Positions 42,300 to 51,278 of a stretch of DNA of 60,800 nucleotides are shown here, in pieces; position 1 is the first letter of the stretch, and each line of letters starts with the position of its first letter. The DNA comes from Haloprofundus halophilus (GTDB lineage: Archaea; Halobacteriota; Halobacteria; Halobacteriales; Haloferacaceae). The notes under the pieces are model-generated. The model was given only the letters and a program-made list of their open reading frames with translations. It was not told the origin of the DNA and searched no databases. Position numbers and translations under genes: made by a program. The stretch lies in assembly GCF_003439925.1 (NCBI RefSeq), contig NZ_QQRR01000005.1:1-60800 (forward strand), written 5' to 3'.

Positions 42300-43301
42300 A
42301 TGTACGAAGGAAAGACAATCGGCGCCGTGATACCGGCGTACAACGAAGAGAAGTTCATCGGCGAGGTCATCGAGACGCTGCCGGAGTTCGTCGACAGAGC
42401 CTACGTCGTCGACGACGGGTCGAGCGACGACACCTGGGACGCCATCTGCCGTGCCGCCGACAGGGTCAACGAGGGCTGGGACGCGCCCGCGCCCCGCGCC
42501 GACGGCGGCATCGGCTTCGACCGCCGCGTCGTCCCCATTCAACACGAGGAGAACCGCGGCGTCGGCGGCGCCATCAAGACCGGCTACCAGCGCGCGTTGA
42601 CCGACCGCGTCGACGTGACGACGGTCATAAGCGGCGACGGGCAGACCGAACCCGACATCGTCGAGCGTATCATCCGACCCGTCGCGCTCGGCGACGCCGA
42701 CTACTCGAAGGGTAACCGCCTGCGCGGACGCGCACGTGAGGATATGCCCAAGTTCCGGCAGGTGGGCAACTTCGTGCTCTCGCTTCTGACGAAGATCGCC
42801 AGCGGTTACTGGAAACTGATGGACCCGCAGAACGGGTCGACGGCCATCTCCTACGCCGCTTTGGACGAAGTCGACCTCGACGAACTGTACGAGGACTACG
42901 GCTTCGCGAACGACCTGCTCGTCCGCCTCAACGTCCACGGGATGGTCGTCGCGGACGTCTCCCGTCGGGCGGTGTACAAAGACGAAGTCAGCCACATCAA
43001 GTACCAGGAGTTCATCCCGAAGGCCTCGGTGCTGCTGCTGCGCGACTTCCTCTGGCGACTCCGCGCGAAGTACCTCGTGAAGGATTTCCACCCGCTGCCG
43101 TTCTTCTACTACTTCGGCGCGGCCGCGACGGCGCTCGGTGCCGGGTCGGCGGTGAAGAAACTGTTCGAACACGAAGACAGCACGCCCTCGGTGCTCTTGT
43201 TCTTCGTCGGATGGCTGTTCATGCTGTTCGCGATGGTGTTCGACCTCACCGAGAACGACGACCTGCAGGTCATCGTCCACGACCCCCACGAGTTCGACTA
43301 G
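42300..43301 (+). CDS. GT2 family glycosyltransferase with membrane tail
   Basis: A 333-residue GT-A fold enzyme. VIPAYNEEKFIGEVIETL (about 10-27) begins the nucleotide-binding half, VVDDGSSDDT and ISGDGQTEPD carry the metal-binding aspartates. Two hydrophobic helices near the C-terminus (about 263-281 and 297-315) suggest anchoring, as for dolichyl-phosphate sugar synthases. It is coupled to the DUF354 gene and ends 540 bases before the third initiator. Confidence 0.9.
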   Translation: MYEGKTIGAVIPAYNEEKFIGEVIETLPEFVDRAYVVDDGSSDDTWDAICRAADRVNEGWDAPAPRADGGIGFDRRVVPIQHEENRGVGGAIKTGYQRALTDRVDVTTVISGDGQTEPDIVERIIRPVALGDADYSKGNRLRGRAREDMPKFRQVGNFVLSLLTKIASGYWKLMDPQNGSTAISYAALDEVDLDELYEDYGFANDLLVRLNVHGMVVADVSRRAVYKDEVSHIKYQEFIPKASVLLLRDFLWRLRAKYLVKDFHPLPFFYYFGAAATALGAGSAVKKLFEHEDSTPSVLLFFVGWLFMLFAMVFDLTENDDLQVIVHDPHEFD

Positions 43302-43361
43302 CTCCCTCGTCCCGATTTTCGATGGTGACTCGGTCTCTTCTCTGCTTTCTACATCAATTTC

Positions 43362-43400
43362 CGAGTGCAATCGAAGCGATATCCGATATTCTTCTTTTAG
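43362..43400 (+). pseudogene. 3'-end fragment of an orc1/cdc6 gene
   Basis: Thirty-nine bases match 44976-45014 in orc1/cdc6-3 with two differences; the peptides are SAIEAISDILLL and SAIEAMSDVLLL. The similarity fades on both sides. It looks like the scar of a former initiator gene cut by recombination between repeats. Confidence 0.7.
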
Positions 43401-43540
43401 CCGAAATCCCTGAAACAGTGGTGGGTGTGCCCTTCCAACTTACTGTACGATTCGTATGAGTTTGGCAGAGACAGCATTAGAATCACCGGTTACTCCCAGT
43501 AACCAGGTTTCGATATCCTCGATCGATACGGAGGGACAGA

Positions 43541-43566
43541 GACACACCACTGTTGCAAGTGAAGCC
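43541..43566 (-). repeat. Origin recognition box-like repeat, left arm of oriP3
   Basis: On the minus strand it reads CTTCACTTGCAACAGTGG then TGTGTCTC. It is inverted relative to 43753-43778. Confidence 0.7.
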
Positions 43567-43752
43567 GAGAAATCAAGGGCGGAAGAAAGCAAACAGAAGG
43601 CAAATAGGGGAAAGGAGAAGATTGAAACGCCGAGATCGGCTCGAAGTTGGCCTCTAGCTCGTGAATTAACACAAATAGCCTCAACACAGAAATGTCAGCG
43701 CTTTAGTTGTAACTGTGGACTGTTGCGCTAGTCACTACTCTTAGCCTAGTTC

Positions 43753-43778
43753 TTCACTTGTAACAGTGGGGTGTGTCT
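43753..43778 (+). repeat. Origin recognition box-like repeat, right arm of oriP3
   Basis: TTCACTTGTAACAGTGGG then GTGTGTCT, 63 bases before the initiator ATG. A half copy, TTCACTTGAAACAG, follows at 43784. Confidence 0.75.
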
Positions 43779-43840
43779 ATACCTTCACTTGAAACAGATG
43801 CAGAGGTGGTTTTATATAGAGTACGCGAGAAGGCGGTGAT

Positions 43841-45067
43841 ATGCGTCGATTCGAGCGGAAGAAGAACATTTTCCGCAACAAAGACGCCCTTGGCGAATCT
43901 TACCAACCCGACCAAATTGAGGAACGAGACGAGGAGATTGAGAAGTATATGGACGCACTCCAACCGGTCGTCGACGGTTGGGAACCAAACAACATCTTCC
44001 TCTATGGGAACACCGGTGTCGGGAAAACTGCGGTCACCGACTACCTCCTCAATAGACTCCAGGACGACGTGATAGATTATGACGATGTCACCCTCTCAGT
44101 TATTTCGTTGAATTGTAAGACGCTGAACTCCTCCTATCAGATTGCCGTAGAACTTGTGAACAAACTCCGACCTTCTGGTGGTGAAATCAGTTCGACCGGG
44201 TATCCTCAGCAAACCGTCTTTAAAAAACTGTACACGGAACTTGAGGCGATTGGCGGAACGATTTTAATCGTCTTGGACGAGGTCGACTCGATCGGCGATC
44301 GTGATGAGTTGTTATATGAACTCCCACGAGCACGAGCCAACAATAAACTTGATTCGACGAAGGTCGGAGTCATTGGGATCAGTAACGATTTCAAATTTCG
44401 CGAGAAACTCGACCCACGCGTTCAAGATACACTTTGTGAACGAGAACTTCAATTCCCACCGTATGACGCCCCGGAACTCGAGAATATCCTCGAATCCCGG
44501 GCAGAAAGCGCAATCACCGAGAATGCCGTTGAGGAGGGAGTCTTAAAATTCTGTGCTGCACTCGCTGCTCGTGATAGTGGAAGCGCTCGGCAGGCACTTG
44601 ACCTTCTCCGATTGGCCGGCGAGATCGCTGAAAATCGTGAAGCGGACCTCATCGAACGTGAACACGTCGAAGCCGCTCGTTCCCGACTTGACCAGGAACG
44701 AGTTGAGGAGGGAATGCGCGAACTGACCACGCACGGTCGCCTCGCCCTACTAGCGGTTATCTCGAAGGCTGCCAAGGAAGAGACACCATGCCGGTCCCGA
44801 GAAATTTACGAAGAATACACCATGCTCTGTGACTCCTCTGGAACTGACTCGCTCGTTCAACGGTCCGTACATAATCATCTGTCCGATCTCCGAATGCTCG
44901 GAATTCTGTCGGCTTACGAGAACCGGAGCGGATCCCGTGGTAACTACTACAGCTACGAATTGGATGTCCCCTTCACGAGTGCAATCGAAGCGATGTCCGA
45001 TGTTCTTCTTTTAGATGGCGAAATAGAGACAATCCGGGAAATCGCGTCGATGAACAACGTCACATAG
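43841..45067 (+). CDS. Orc1/Cdc6 replication initiator 3
   Basis: A 408-residue AAA+ initiator: Walker A GNTGVGKT (56-63), Walker B VLDEVD (144-149), sensor 1 VIGISNDFKF and a C-terminal winged helix with VQRSVHNHLSDLRMLGIL and RSGSRGNYYSYEL. Closer to initiator 2 than to initiator 1 (both share the NCKTLN/RCKGLD and GYPQQTVFKKL/GYQRKTLLNMV pattern). Coding DNA is relatively A+T-rich, which suggests import with its own origin. Repeats lie on both sides of the gene, and a fragment of its own 3' end lies upstream. Confidence 0.94.
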   Translation: MRRFERKKNIFRNKDALGESYQPDQIEERDEEIEKYMDALQPVVDGWEPNNIFLYGNTGVGKTAVTDYLLNRLQDDVIDYDDVTLSVISLNCKTLNSSYQIAVELVNKLRPSGGEISSTGYPQQTVFKKLYTELEAIGGTILIVLDEVDSIGDRDELLYELPRARANNKLDSTKVGVIGISNDFKFREKLDPRVQDTLCERELQFPPYDAPELENILESRAESAITENAVEEGVLKFCAALAARDSGSARQALDLLRLAGEIAENREADLIEREHVEAARSRLDQERVEEGMRELTTHGRLALLAVISKAAKEETPCRSREIYEEYTMLCDSSGTDSLVQRSVHNHLSDLRMLGILSAYENRSGSRGNYYSYELDVPFTSAIEAMSDVLLLDGEIETIREIASMNNVT

Positions 45068-45112
45068 GTACACTACGTTACAAATAGTGTCGATACGCAG
45101 CGATTTCTCGTG

Positions 45113-45161
45113 TTCACTTGTAATGGTGGTGTGGTTCACTTGTAACGACGGTGTGTGTCTA
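45113..45161 (+). repeat. Two tandem origin recognition box-like repeats after orc1/cdc6-3
   Basis: TTCACTTGTAATGGTGGTGTGG (45113-45134) followed directly by TTCACTTGTAACGACGGTG then TGTGTCTATC. These match the arms upstream of the gene, so the initiator is bracketed by its own binding sites. Confidence 0.75.
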
Positions 45162-45192
45162 TCGGACTCCGTTCTGTTTGGGCCGGAATCGA

Positions 45193-45448
45193 ATTTGTAT
45201 TCTCTGAAAAGAAGGGTGGGGACTCCCACACTCGGTCATAATCAGAATAACAATGAGGTTTGTTGCCAAATCATTGTGAAGCAGTCTCTCTAATGGTCTG
45301 CTTAGAGAATTATGCGGACACGGTGGGGGGTCCCTTTTCGTCATTCACGCCGAGGTGTCCTCAGATGAGCGCTCCTCCCTCAGTGTGGGATTTGTATTCT
45401 CTGAGAAGAAGGGAGGAGACCCTCATACTCAGTCATAATCGCAATAAC
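45193..45448. repeat. 59-bp imperfect direct repeat
   Basis: Copies at 45193-45251 and 45390-45448, equal in length and alike at roughly five of six positions. Both begin ATTTGTATTCTCTGA and end ATAATC..AATAAC. They are 197 bases apart in non-coding DNA next to an origin. Confidence 0.75.
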
Positions 45449-46300
45449 CTCCTCTACTACCGGGAGAGAATTTCGATTATGAAGTCAGCTTTTGGTGCCC
45501 GAGAACCCCGATACCTCCAAAAACAAGGCTGAATCGCATCTAGGAACTGCAGTTGCATCAAGCGTTGAAATACTGGTCGAAAACGGGCCTACGAATCCCA
45601 CAGGAACGAGTCATTGCCTGGATAGGTCGTGGATCCGAATTCTTGTGAGCTCATCTAATGGAGATTTGAAATTGGATGATACACCCCGATTCCCATGTCG
45701 AATTCATGGTTTTCGGGGCAGTTCCAAACTAGCCCTTGATAGATTTTGTGGCTGTACAGCAAGGTGTGTATCCGGAATAAACTGGTCATGCCAGTGTGTA
45801 CAGGACCGACTATCAACAGAGAGCCAAACATGAACTGAGCGAAGCTGTGAGGTGAGACCTGATTGTCGCAGAGAGGGTCTTAGAGCGGCATTCTCTGGGT
45901 TAGTTAATAATCGAAGACAGCACCAAACTCCACGGTGGAGCGTCGCACCGAATCGCTATACCTGACGGAGTTGTACATCGATAGAATAGCCGAAAAAGTG
46001 AACACAGTGAGAGTAGAAGTTCTGGTACCAAAAATACCGTTTTCCCGATTTAGAGGTTAGAGACTGTCTGCGGACGCCAATTTTAAGTTAATAATCGGTC
46101 GCTGTCGACGACGACATTAGAAACCCGTTCGTCCATGAAATCATGGGCGAGAGCCCGAGTGTATGGAAAATTCGAAGTCATCGTAACCTGTGGAGACTAC
46201 GCTCGCTGTGGATACACCGGTATCTGCAAACCGCGTCGTGGAAGCAGAAAGTCCTATCCTTGCCGAGCAAACGGCGTCAGTCGCGAGCGAGTAGGGTAGT

Positions 46301-47818
46301 TCACGCCGAAAAGTACCGACGAACGAGCGGGATACGGACACCAACTTGCTCCTCGACGAACTCGACAACGATGAGGTCCTCCTCCTGGAGCGCACCCCCG
46401 ACAGCCACGACGGCGATTCCGAGAAGGCCGGTAACGACGAGAAACGGCAGCAGTGTCAGCATCGAGAGCGAAACCCAGTTCGATAACACCAGCGCGGGCG
46501 GAATCAACGCGAGAGGTAGCAGCACGAACGTTCTCACGGACTCGCTCGACAATGGCGAGATATCGAACCGCAGCTTGAGTATCCCGCAGACGACCGCGTG
46601 CATGATCGCCATCGAGGCGGCCGAAGTGAACGCCGCGCCCTCCATCCCGTACTGCGGAATCAGCACGAGGTTCACGAGGAAGTTGAAGACGAACCCAGCG
46701 ACGTTACCGACGAGGATGTAGTTCGTCTCGCCGAGCGCCGACAGCGTCTCGCGGTTTCTCCCGACGGCGGCGCTGAGGAAGAACCCGACAGAAACGACGA
46801 TGAGCGCCAGAGCTGCCGGTTCGTACGACGCGCCGAAGATTATCCGAAGGACGTCTCGCGGGAACGCGACGAACGTCAGAAAGGCGGGGAACGTCACGAT
46901 GTACACCCACTTCGTCGTGGTCTGGTAGATGGTGCCGAGTTCGTCGCGCTGTCCGCCGGAGTCGAGCCGGGATGCGAGCGGCAAGTAGAGAAATCCGAAC
47001 GCCGAGAGCACGACCAGCATCCCGGTCCCGAGCGTGTACGCCGCGCTGTACAGTCCGGCTTCCTCGGACGCGCGGAAGTAACCCAGCATGAGCGTGTCCG
47101 TCTGCGTCAGCATCGTCGACATCACCGTGGAGATGACAAGCGGCGCGGAGAACCGTAGCATCTCGCGCGTGTGGGTCTCGAACGGCCCCCGAAGCGACAT
47201 CAACCGACTCAGCAGGACGTGCGACAGAACGAACGCGGCTATCGCCGCGGCTAGGTACGCGTATCCGACGACCACGATGCCGTAACCCGCCGAGAGCAGC
47301 GCGAATACGAGAACGATTCGTCCGACCGGGTAGAGGAGGTCCTGTACGTACGTCTTGTAGATGGTGTTCTCGTGTCCGCGAATCGCGCCAACGCCGATCT
47401 GCATCCCGACGACGAACGGGACGGCGACCGCGAACAGCTGAATCAGTCTGACCGAGTCCGCCTCGTCGAGTAGGTTCTCCGTGAGAAACCCCGCCGAAGC
47501 GAACACCGCAGCGCCCACGACGACCCCGATTAGACCGGCGAAGACGATACCGCTCACCCACACTCCGCGGCGTTCCTCGTCGCTCTCGTACCGCGAGAGA
47601 TACCGGGGGACGCCCTGCGTGAAGCCGACGAGCGACAGCGTCGTCACGAACGTCAACAGCGCGAGTCCGATGCTCACTTCGCCGTAGTCGGCCGGGGAGA
47701 GCTCCCGACCGATTATCACGCGCTCGGCCAACCGCCCCGTCGCGCCGACGAGCCCGCCGACGACGACGAGCGTCGCACTCGACAGTAGCGACTTCAGTTC
47801 CTCACCGGACGTGGCCAT
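46301..47818 (-). CDS. Polysaccharide flippase 1 (MATE/Wzx-like)
   Basis: A 505-residue polytopic protein with about 14 hydrophobic helices. The early LSSATLVVVGGLVGATGRLAERVIIGRELSPADYGEV is typical of oligosaccharide flippases, which move lipid-linked sugar units across the membrane. The C-terminus ends in a short cytoplasmic EEDLIVVEFVEEQVGVRIP segment that is shared with the second flippase at 49676, so the two are paralogs. Its ATG overlaps the stop of the upstream phosphatase-fold gene by one base. Confidence 0.92.
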   Translation of the reverse strand: MATSGEELKSLLSSATLVVVGGLVGATGRLAERVIIGRELSPADYGEVSIGLALLTFVTTLSLVGFTQGVPRYLSRYESDEERRGVWVSGIVFAGLIGVVVGAAVFASAGFLTENLLDEADSVRLIQLFAVAVPFVVGMQIGVGAIRGHENTIYKTYVQDLLYPVGRIVLVFALLSAGYGIVVVGYAYLAAAIAAFVLSHVLLSRLMSLRGPFETHTREMLRFSAPLVISTVMSTMLTQTDTLMLGYFRASEEAGLYSAAYTLGTGMLVVLSAFGFLYLPLASRLDSGGQRDELGTIYQTTTKWVYIVTFPAFLTFVAFPRDVLRIIFGASYEPAALALIVVSVGFFLSAAVGRNRETLSALGETNYILVGNVAGFVFNFLVNLVLIPQYGMEGAAFTSAASMAIMHAVVCGILKLRFDISPLSSESVRTFVLLPLALIPPALVLSNWVSLSMLTLLPFLVVTGLLGIAVVAVGGALQEEDLIVVEFVEEQVGVRIPLVRRYFSA

Positions 47819-49494
47819 CAGAGATATCCGAGGTCTTCGAGACGTTCGGTTACTTCCTCTTCACCGCCGGTGTCGATCCGCTCTGTCCCGTACGGAACGT
47901 CTCCGTACGCTCGAACCGACGGCGAAAACGAGAGCAGCCCCTCCGGAACCGACCCGGTCATCCGTTCGGGGACGTCGAATCCGGCGAGAGCCATACAGAC
48001 GGGTGCGACGTCGGTCAGCGACATCGTCTCCGGTGCCGGGCCCGCGAACGCGGGGCCCGCGCCGATGAAGACGCCGTTCTGTTTGTGGTCGTAGCTGTCG
48101 ATGGAGAGGAACGGCGGGTCGTACACCTTTACCGAGAGCTGGTGGTTCATGTCTCGCGGGCGAATCAGCACGTCGGGCGCTTTGTGGGCGTACTCCCCCT
48201 GATACACTTCCTCTCGTCGCTTCACGAAGTCGAATGCGGGCTCTCCGTCGGGCGTCTCCAGACCGGAGAGTAGTTCGACGAGTTCCGTCCGCACGTCTTC
48301 GTACTCCGACTCCGGAACGACGCCGTCGGGTTCTCTTCCTTCGAGGTTGATCCTGACCCCGAGGCGAGTCCCGCTCGGCAGGTACGCTTTCGAGGCGCGC
48401 CAGTCGACGTGTTTGCCCGCAGCGTCCCGGACTGCGTCCGGCGTGAGCGACACGAGCGCCGACTCGACTCCGAGCCGCTTCGCCGTCGTGTACACCTTCG
48501 TGGGCGAGAGACCGGCCTTCTGGAGCATCGTCCCGGCGGAACCGAACAAGCGAGTGCGCACCGATTTGTCGTCCCCAGCCTCCGCGTTCTCGTCCGCGGA
48601 CGACTCACCGGTGAGGTCGCCCTTGATGGTGCTGAGTGACTCCTTGTTCCCCTCGGTGGTCGTCTCGACGTAGCCGTGTCGACGGAGTATCTCGTTGAGG
48701 TAGATTCGGTACCCAGTCGTCTGCCCGATGCCGTGGTCCGAACAGACGACGACGTTCGTCGACTCGTCGACGGCGTCCAGAACCGCCCCCGCGAGTTCGT
48801 CGGCGGCGGCGTACACGTTCCGCTGGGCGGTCTCTTCGTCGAAGTTGTGAAACACGGCGTCGGTCTTCTGTACCTGTATCACGGCGACCTCCCAGTCGTA
48901 CGTCTCCATGAGCGAGAGCGCGGCGCGCTTTCGGAGGTCGACGAGTTCGAGATAGCCTGCGAGTTTCTTCTCTTTGTCCGACGAGGTCTCGCCGCGCGAG
49001 TAGATCGTGTACTCCTCGCCGAGCGACGCCGACAACGCTTCGCGGACGTCGCTCGGGAACCCGGTTGTGTCCTCTGTCGCGAGATAACCCGGGATGAGTG
49101 CGCCCCGAATCGGGTCTGCGGGATGTGTGACGGGGACGTTTAAAACGAGAGATGGAACACCTTCCGAATCGAGATAGTTCCACAGTGCCGGTGCCTGCAC
49201 GTCGTTTCGGGAGACGAGGGTGCCGTCGTCGGGATAGCCGTCGTAGTCGAAGAAGCCGTAGACGCCGTGGTGACTGGGGTCGGTCCCGGTGTACATCGAC
49301 GGCCACGCGCTCCCGGTCCACGGCGGGAACGTCGACGCGAGCGACGACTCGACGCCGCGTTCTCTGAGCGCCGAGAGGTTCGGCGTGTCGTCGGCGAACG
49401 CGTCTACGTAGCGAAAGTCGAGCGCGTCGAATCCGAGTACGACCGTCTTTCCGTCTCTCTCCGCGGTCTCCGGTTCGTAATGTGTCCGGTCCAT
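47818..49494 (-). CDS. Alkaline-phosphatase-superfamily phosphodiesterase-like protein 2
   Basis: About 558 residues from the ATG at 49494. GFDALD near residues 21-26, PPWTGSAWPSMYTG with the nucleophile, and VVCSDHGIGQTTG with metal ligands identify the fold. No signal peptide. Paired with a flippase through a 1-base overlap, so it probably acts on the same lipid-linked substrate or its phosphate-bearing precursor; that is inference. In-frame upstream starts would add a basic, non-family extension. Confidence 0.87.
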   Translation of the reverse strand: MDRTHYEPETAERDGKTVVLGFDALDFRYVDAFADDTPNLSALRERGVESSLASTFPPWTGSAWPSMYTGTDPSHHGVYGFFDYDGYPDDGTLVSRNDVQAPALWNYLDSEGVPSLVLNVPVTHPADPIRGALIPGYLATEDTTGFPSDVREALSASLGEEYTIYSRGETSSDKEKKLAGYLELVDLRKRAALSLMETYDWEVAVIQVQKTDAVFHNFDEETAQRNVYAAADELAGAVLDAVDESTNVVVCSDHGIGQTTGYRIYLNEILRRHGYVETTTEGNKESLSTIKGDLTGESSADENAEAGDDKSVRTRLFGSAGTMLQKAGLSPTKVYTTAKRLGVESALVSLTPDAVRDAAGKHVDWRASKAYLPSGTRLGVRINLEGREPDGVVPESEYEDVRTELVELLSGLETPDGEPAFDFVKRREEVYQGEYAHKAPDVLIRPRDMNHQLSVKVYDPPFLSIDSYDHKQNGVFIGAGPAFAGPAPETMSLTDVAPVCMALAGFDVPERMTGSVPEGLLSFSPSVRAYGDVPYGTERIDTGGEEEVTERLEDLGYL

Positions 49495-49675
49495 AGTAAT
49501 CGAGAGCCCTCGTCGCATTCGCTGCGACTGTCGTGAATGTCGTACGCAACGGGACAAGACGAGTACCACTTCGCGCTTTTTTACGTTTCTGTCGCGTGTG
49601 ATGGACACTCAAAATAACTGGACACTCGTCCGAATGCACGGGAACGGCGGAGAACTCGACCGCCGTCGACGCCGC

Positions 49676-51205
49676 TCAGGAGGCGAAGTAGCGGCGGACG
49701 AACGGAATCTGCCGTCCGAGTCGTTCCTCGATGAACTCGACGACGAACAGGTCCTCCTCCTGCAGCGCTCCGACCGCGACGACGACGGCGATACCGAGCA
49801 GTCCGACGACGACGAGGAACGGGAACAGCGTCACCAACGACGGAGAGAAGTTGGTGTACCGCTCGAACGCGAACCCCAGCGGCAGCAGCAGTAGCGGGAC
49901 GAAGACGAACGTCCGGACGTTCGCCGGAGACATCGGCGTGATGTCGAACTTCATCTTCAGCACCAGCACGACGATACCGTTCAGTACCGCCAGCGAGACG
50001 GCGGAGGCGACACCGGCGCCGACGAAGCCGTATCGCGGAATCAGGGTGACGTTGAGCAGGAAGTTCACCGCGAACGCGGCGGAGTTCGACACGAGGATGA
50101 ACCTCGTCTCGCCGAGCGCCGACAGCGTCTCGCGGTTGCGGCCGACCATCGCGCTCGTGAAGAAGCCGATCGCGAGAATCGGCAACACGGCCGCAGCGGG
50201 GAGGTAATCGCTGTTGAAGACGATCTGGAGCACGTCACCGGGGAAGATGACGAACGTGAAGAACGCCGGGAACGTGAGGATGTAGATCCACTTCGTCGTC
50301 GTCGAGTAGATGGTGTCTATCTCCTCGTGGTTACCGTCGGCGTCGAGCCGCGACGCCATCGGGAGCATGATGAACCCGAACCCCGAGAGCGCGACCAACA
50401 TCCCCGACGCGAGCGTGTACGCCGCCCCGTACTGTCCCGTCTGGAAGGAGGTCGTGAAGTAACCGAGCATGATGTTGTCCATCTGGATGATGAGGATGGA
50501 CATCACCGTCGAGACGATGAGCGGCGCGGAGAACGTGAGCATCTTCCTGTTGTGCGTTCTGAACGCTCCGCGAAGCGAGATCAGCCGGTTGAGGAGCACG
50601 TGAGCCACGACGAACGCCAGGGCGGCGGAGACCAGATACGCGTACCCGACGGTGAGGAGCCCGCCGCCGAGTCCGAAGAGGAACACGGCGATGAGTCCGA
50701 TGCGCGTCAACGGGTACGTCAGGTCCTGAACGTACGTCTTGTAGATGGTGTTCTCGTACCCGCGAATCGCGCCCACGGCGACCTGCATCCCGACGACGAA
50801 CGGGATGGTCAGGCCGAAGAGTCGCAGCAGCGTGACGGCCTGTTCCCCGCTGTCGAAGAACCACTCGGCCAGCTGCTCGGCGAAGACGGTGACGCCGACC
50901 GTCGCGAGGAGGGCGAGCGCACCCGTGAGCACCATCCCGCCGACCCAGAGCCCGCGCCGGTCGGCGTCGTCGTCGTATCGGGAGAGATACCGCGGAATCG
51001 CCTGCGTGAAACCGACGAGCGACAACGTCGTCGCGAACGTCATCACGGCGAATCCGATGTTCATCTCGCCGTAAGCGTCGGGCGTGAGCGCCCGACCGAC
51101 GATGATCCGCTCGAACAGTTTCCCGACCGACCCGATGAGCCCGCCGACGATGACGAGACTGGCGCTCGACAGCAGCGTCTTGAGTTCTCCACCTTCGTCT
51201 GCCAT
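49676..51205 (-). CDS. Polysaccharide flippase 2 (MATE/Wzx-like)
   Basis: About 509 residues from the ATG at 51205 (MADEGGELKTLLSS). About 14 hydrophobic helices; the N-terminal LVIVGGLIGSVGKLFERIIVGRAL and the C-terminal EEDLFVVEFIEERLGRQIP match flippase 1, pointing to a duplication inside the locus. An extension to 51328 is unlikely because it overlaps the FemAB-like gene. Two flippases may serve two repeat units, or one may be redundant. Confidence 0.92.
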   Translation of the reverse strand: MADEGGELKTLLSSASLVIVGGLIGSVGKLFERIIVGRALTPDAYGEMNIGFAVMTFATTLSLVGFTQAIPRYLSRYDDDADRRGLWVGGMVLTGALALLATVGVTVFAEQLAEWFFDSGEQAVTLLRLFGLTIPFVVGMQVAVGAIRGYENTIYKTYVQDLTYPLTRIGLIAVFLFGLGGGLLTVGYAYLVSAALAFVVAHVLLNRLISLRGAFRTHNRKMLTFSAPLIVSTVMSILIIQMDNIMLGYFTTSFQTGQYGAAYTLASGMLVALSGFGFIMLPMASRLDADGNHEEIDTIYSTTTKWIYILTFPAFFTFVIFPGDVLQIVFNSDYLPAAAVLPILAIGFFTSAMVGRNRETLSALGETRFILVSNSAAFAVNFLLNVTLIPRYGFVGAGVASAVSLAVLNGIVVLVLKMKFDITPMSPANVRTFVFVPLLLLPLGFAFERYTNFSPSLVTLFPFLVVVGLLGIAVVVAVGALQEEDLFVVEFIEERLGRQIPFVRRYFAS

Positions 51206-51278
51206 TACGGCTGCCTCGTGTTCGACTCGCGGTGTTGTACCGCACTGTTCGGCCGTAAACCGCACCCGTTGGAGACCA

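Larger units (their letters stand above)
43302..43840. other. Putative replication origin 3, left part, with initiator gene scar
   Basis: A+T-richer than the flanking glycan genes. Two ORB-like repeats are inverted (43541-43566 minus, 43753-43778 plus); a weaker copy lies at 43411-43430. A 39-base fragment (43362-43400) nearly repeats the 3' end of orc1/cdc6-3. A TATA box, TTTATATAG, lies at 43811-43819 before the initiator ATG. Confidence 0.72.
45068..46300. other. Low-G+C intergenic region, origin repeats and decayed sequence
   Basis: About 1.2 kb without a supported gene. It opens with two tandem ORB-like repeats (45113-45161), then a 59-base imperfect direct repeat (45193-45251 and 45390-45448). 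In 45540-45960 one plus frame gives protein-like stretches broken by stops (for example LHQALKYWSKTGLRIPQERV, later LIIEDSTKLHGGASHRIAI), which suggests decayed genes, but I cannot name a family. Confidence 0.6.

Noticed and set aside
43456-43731. 91-residue frame upstream of orc1/cdc6-3
   Set aside because: It runs through an origin repeat, has no hydrophobic core or motif, and its composition matches A+T-rich intergenic DNA.
45492-45833. 113-residue frame in the low-G+C region
   Set aside because: No recognisable domain; another frame in the same stretch looks more protein-like but has stops, so at most this is decayed sequence.
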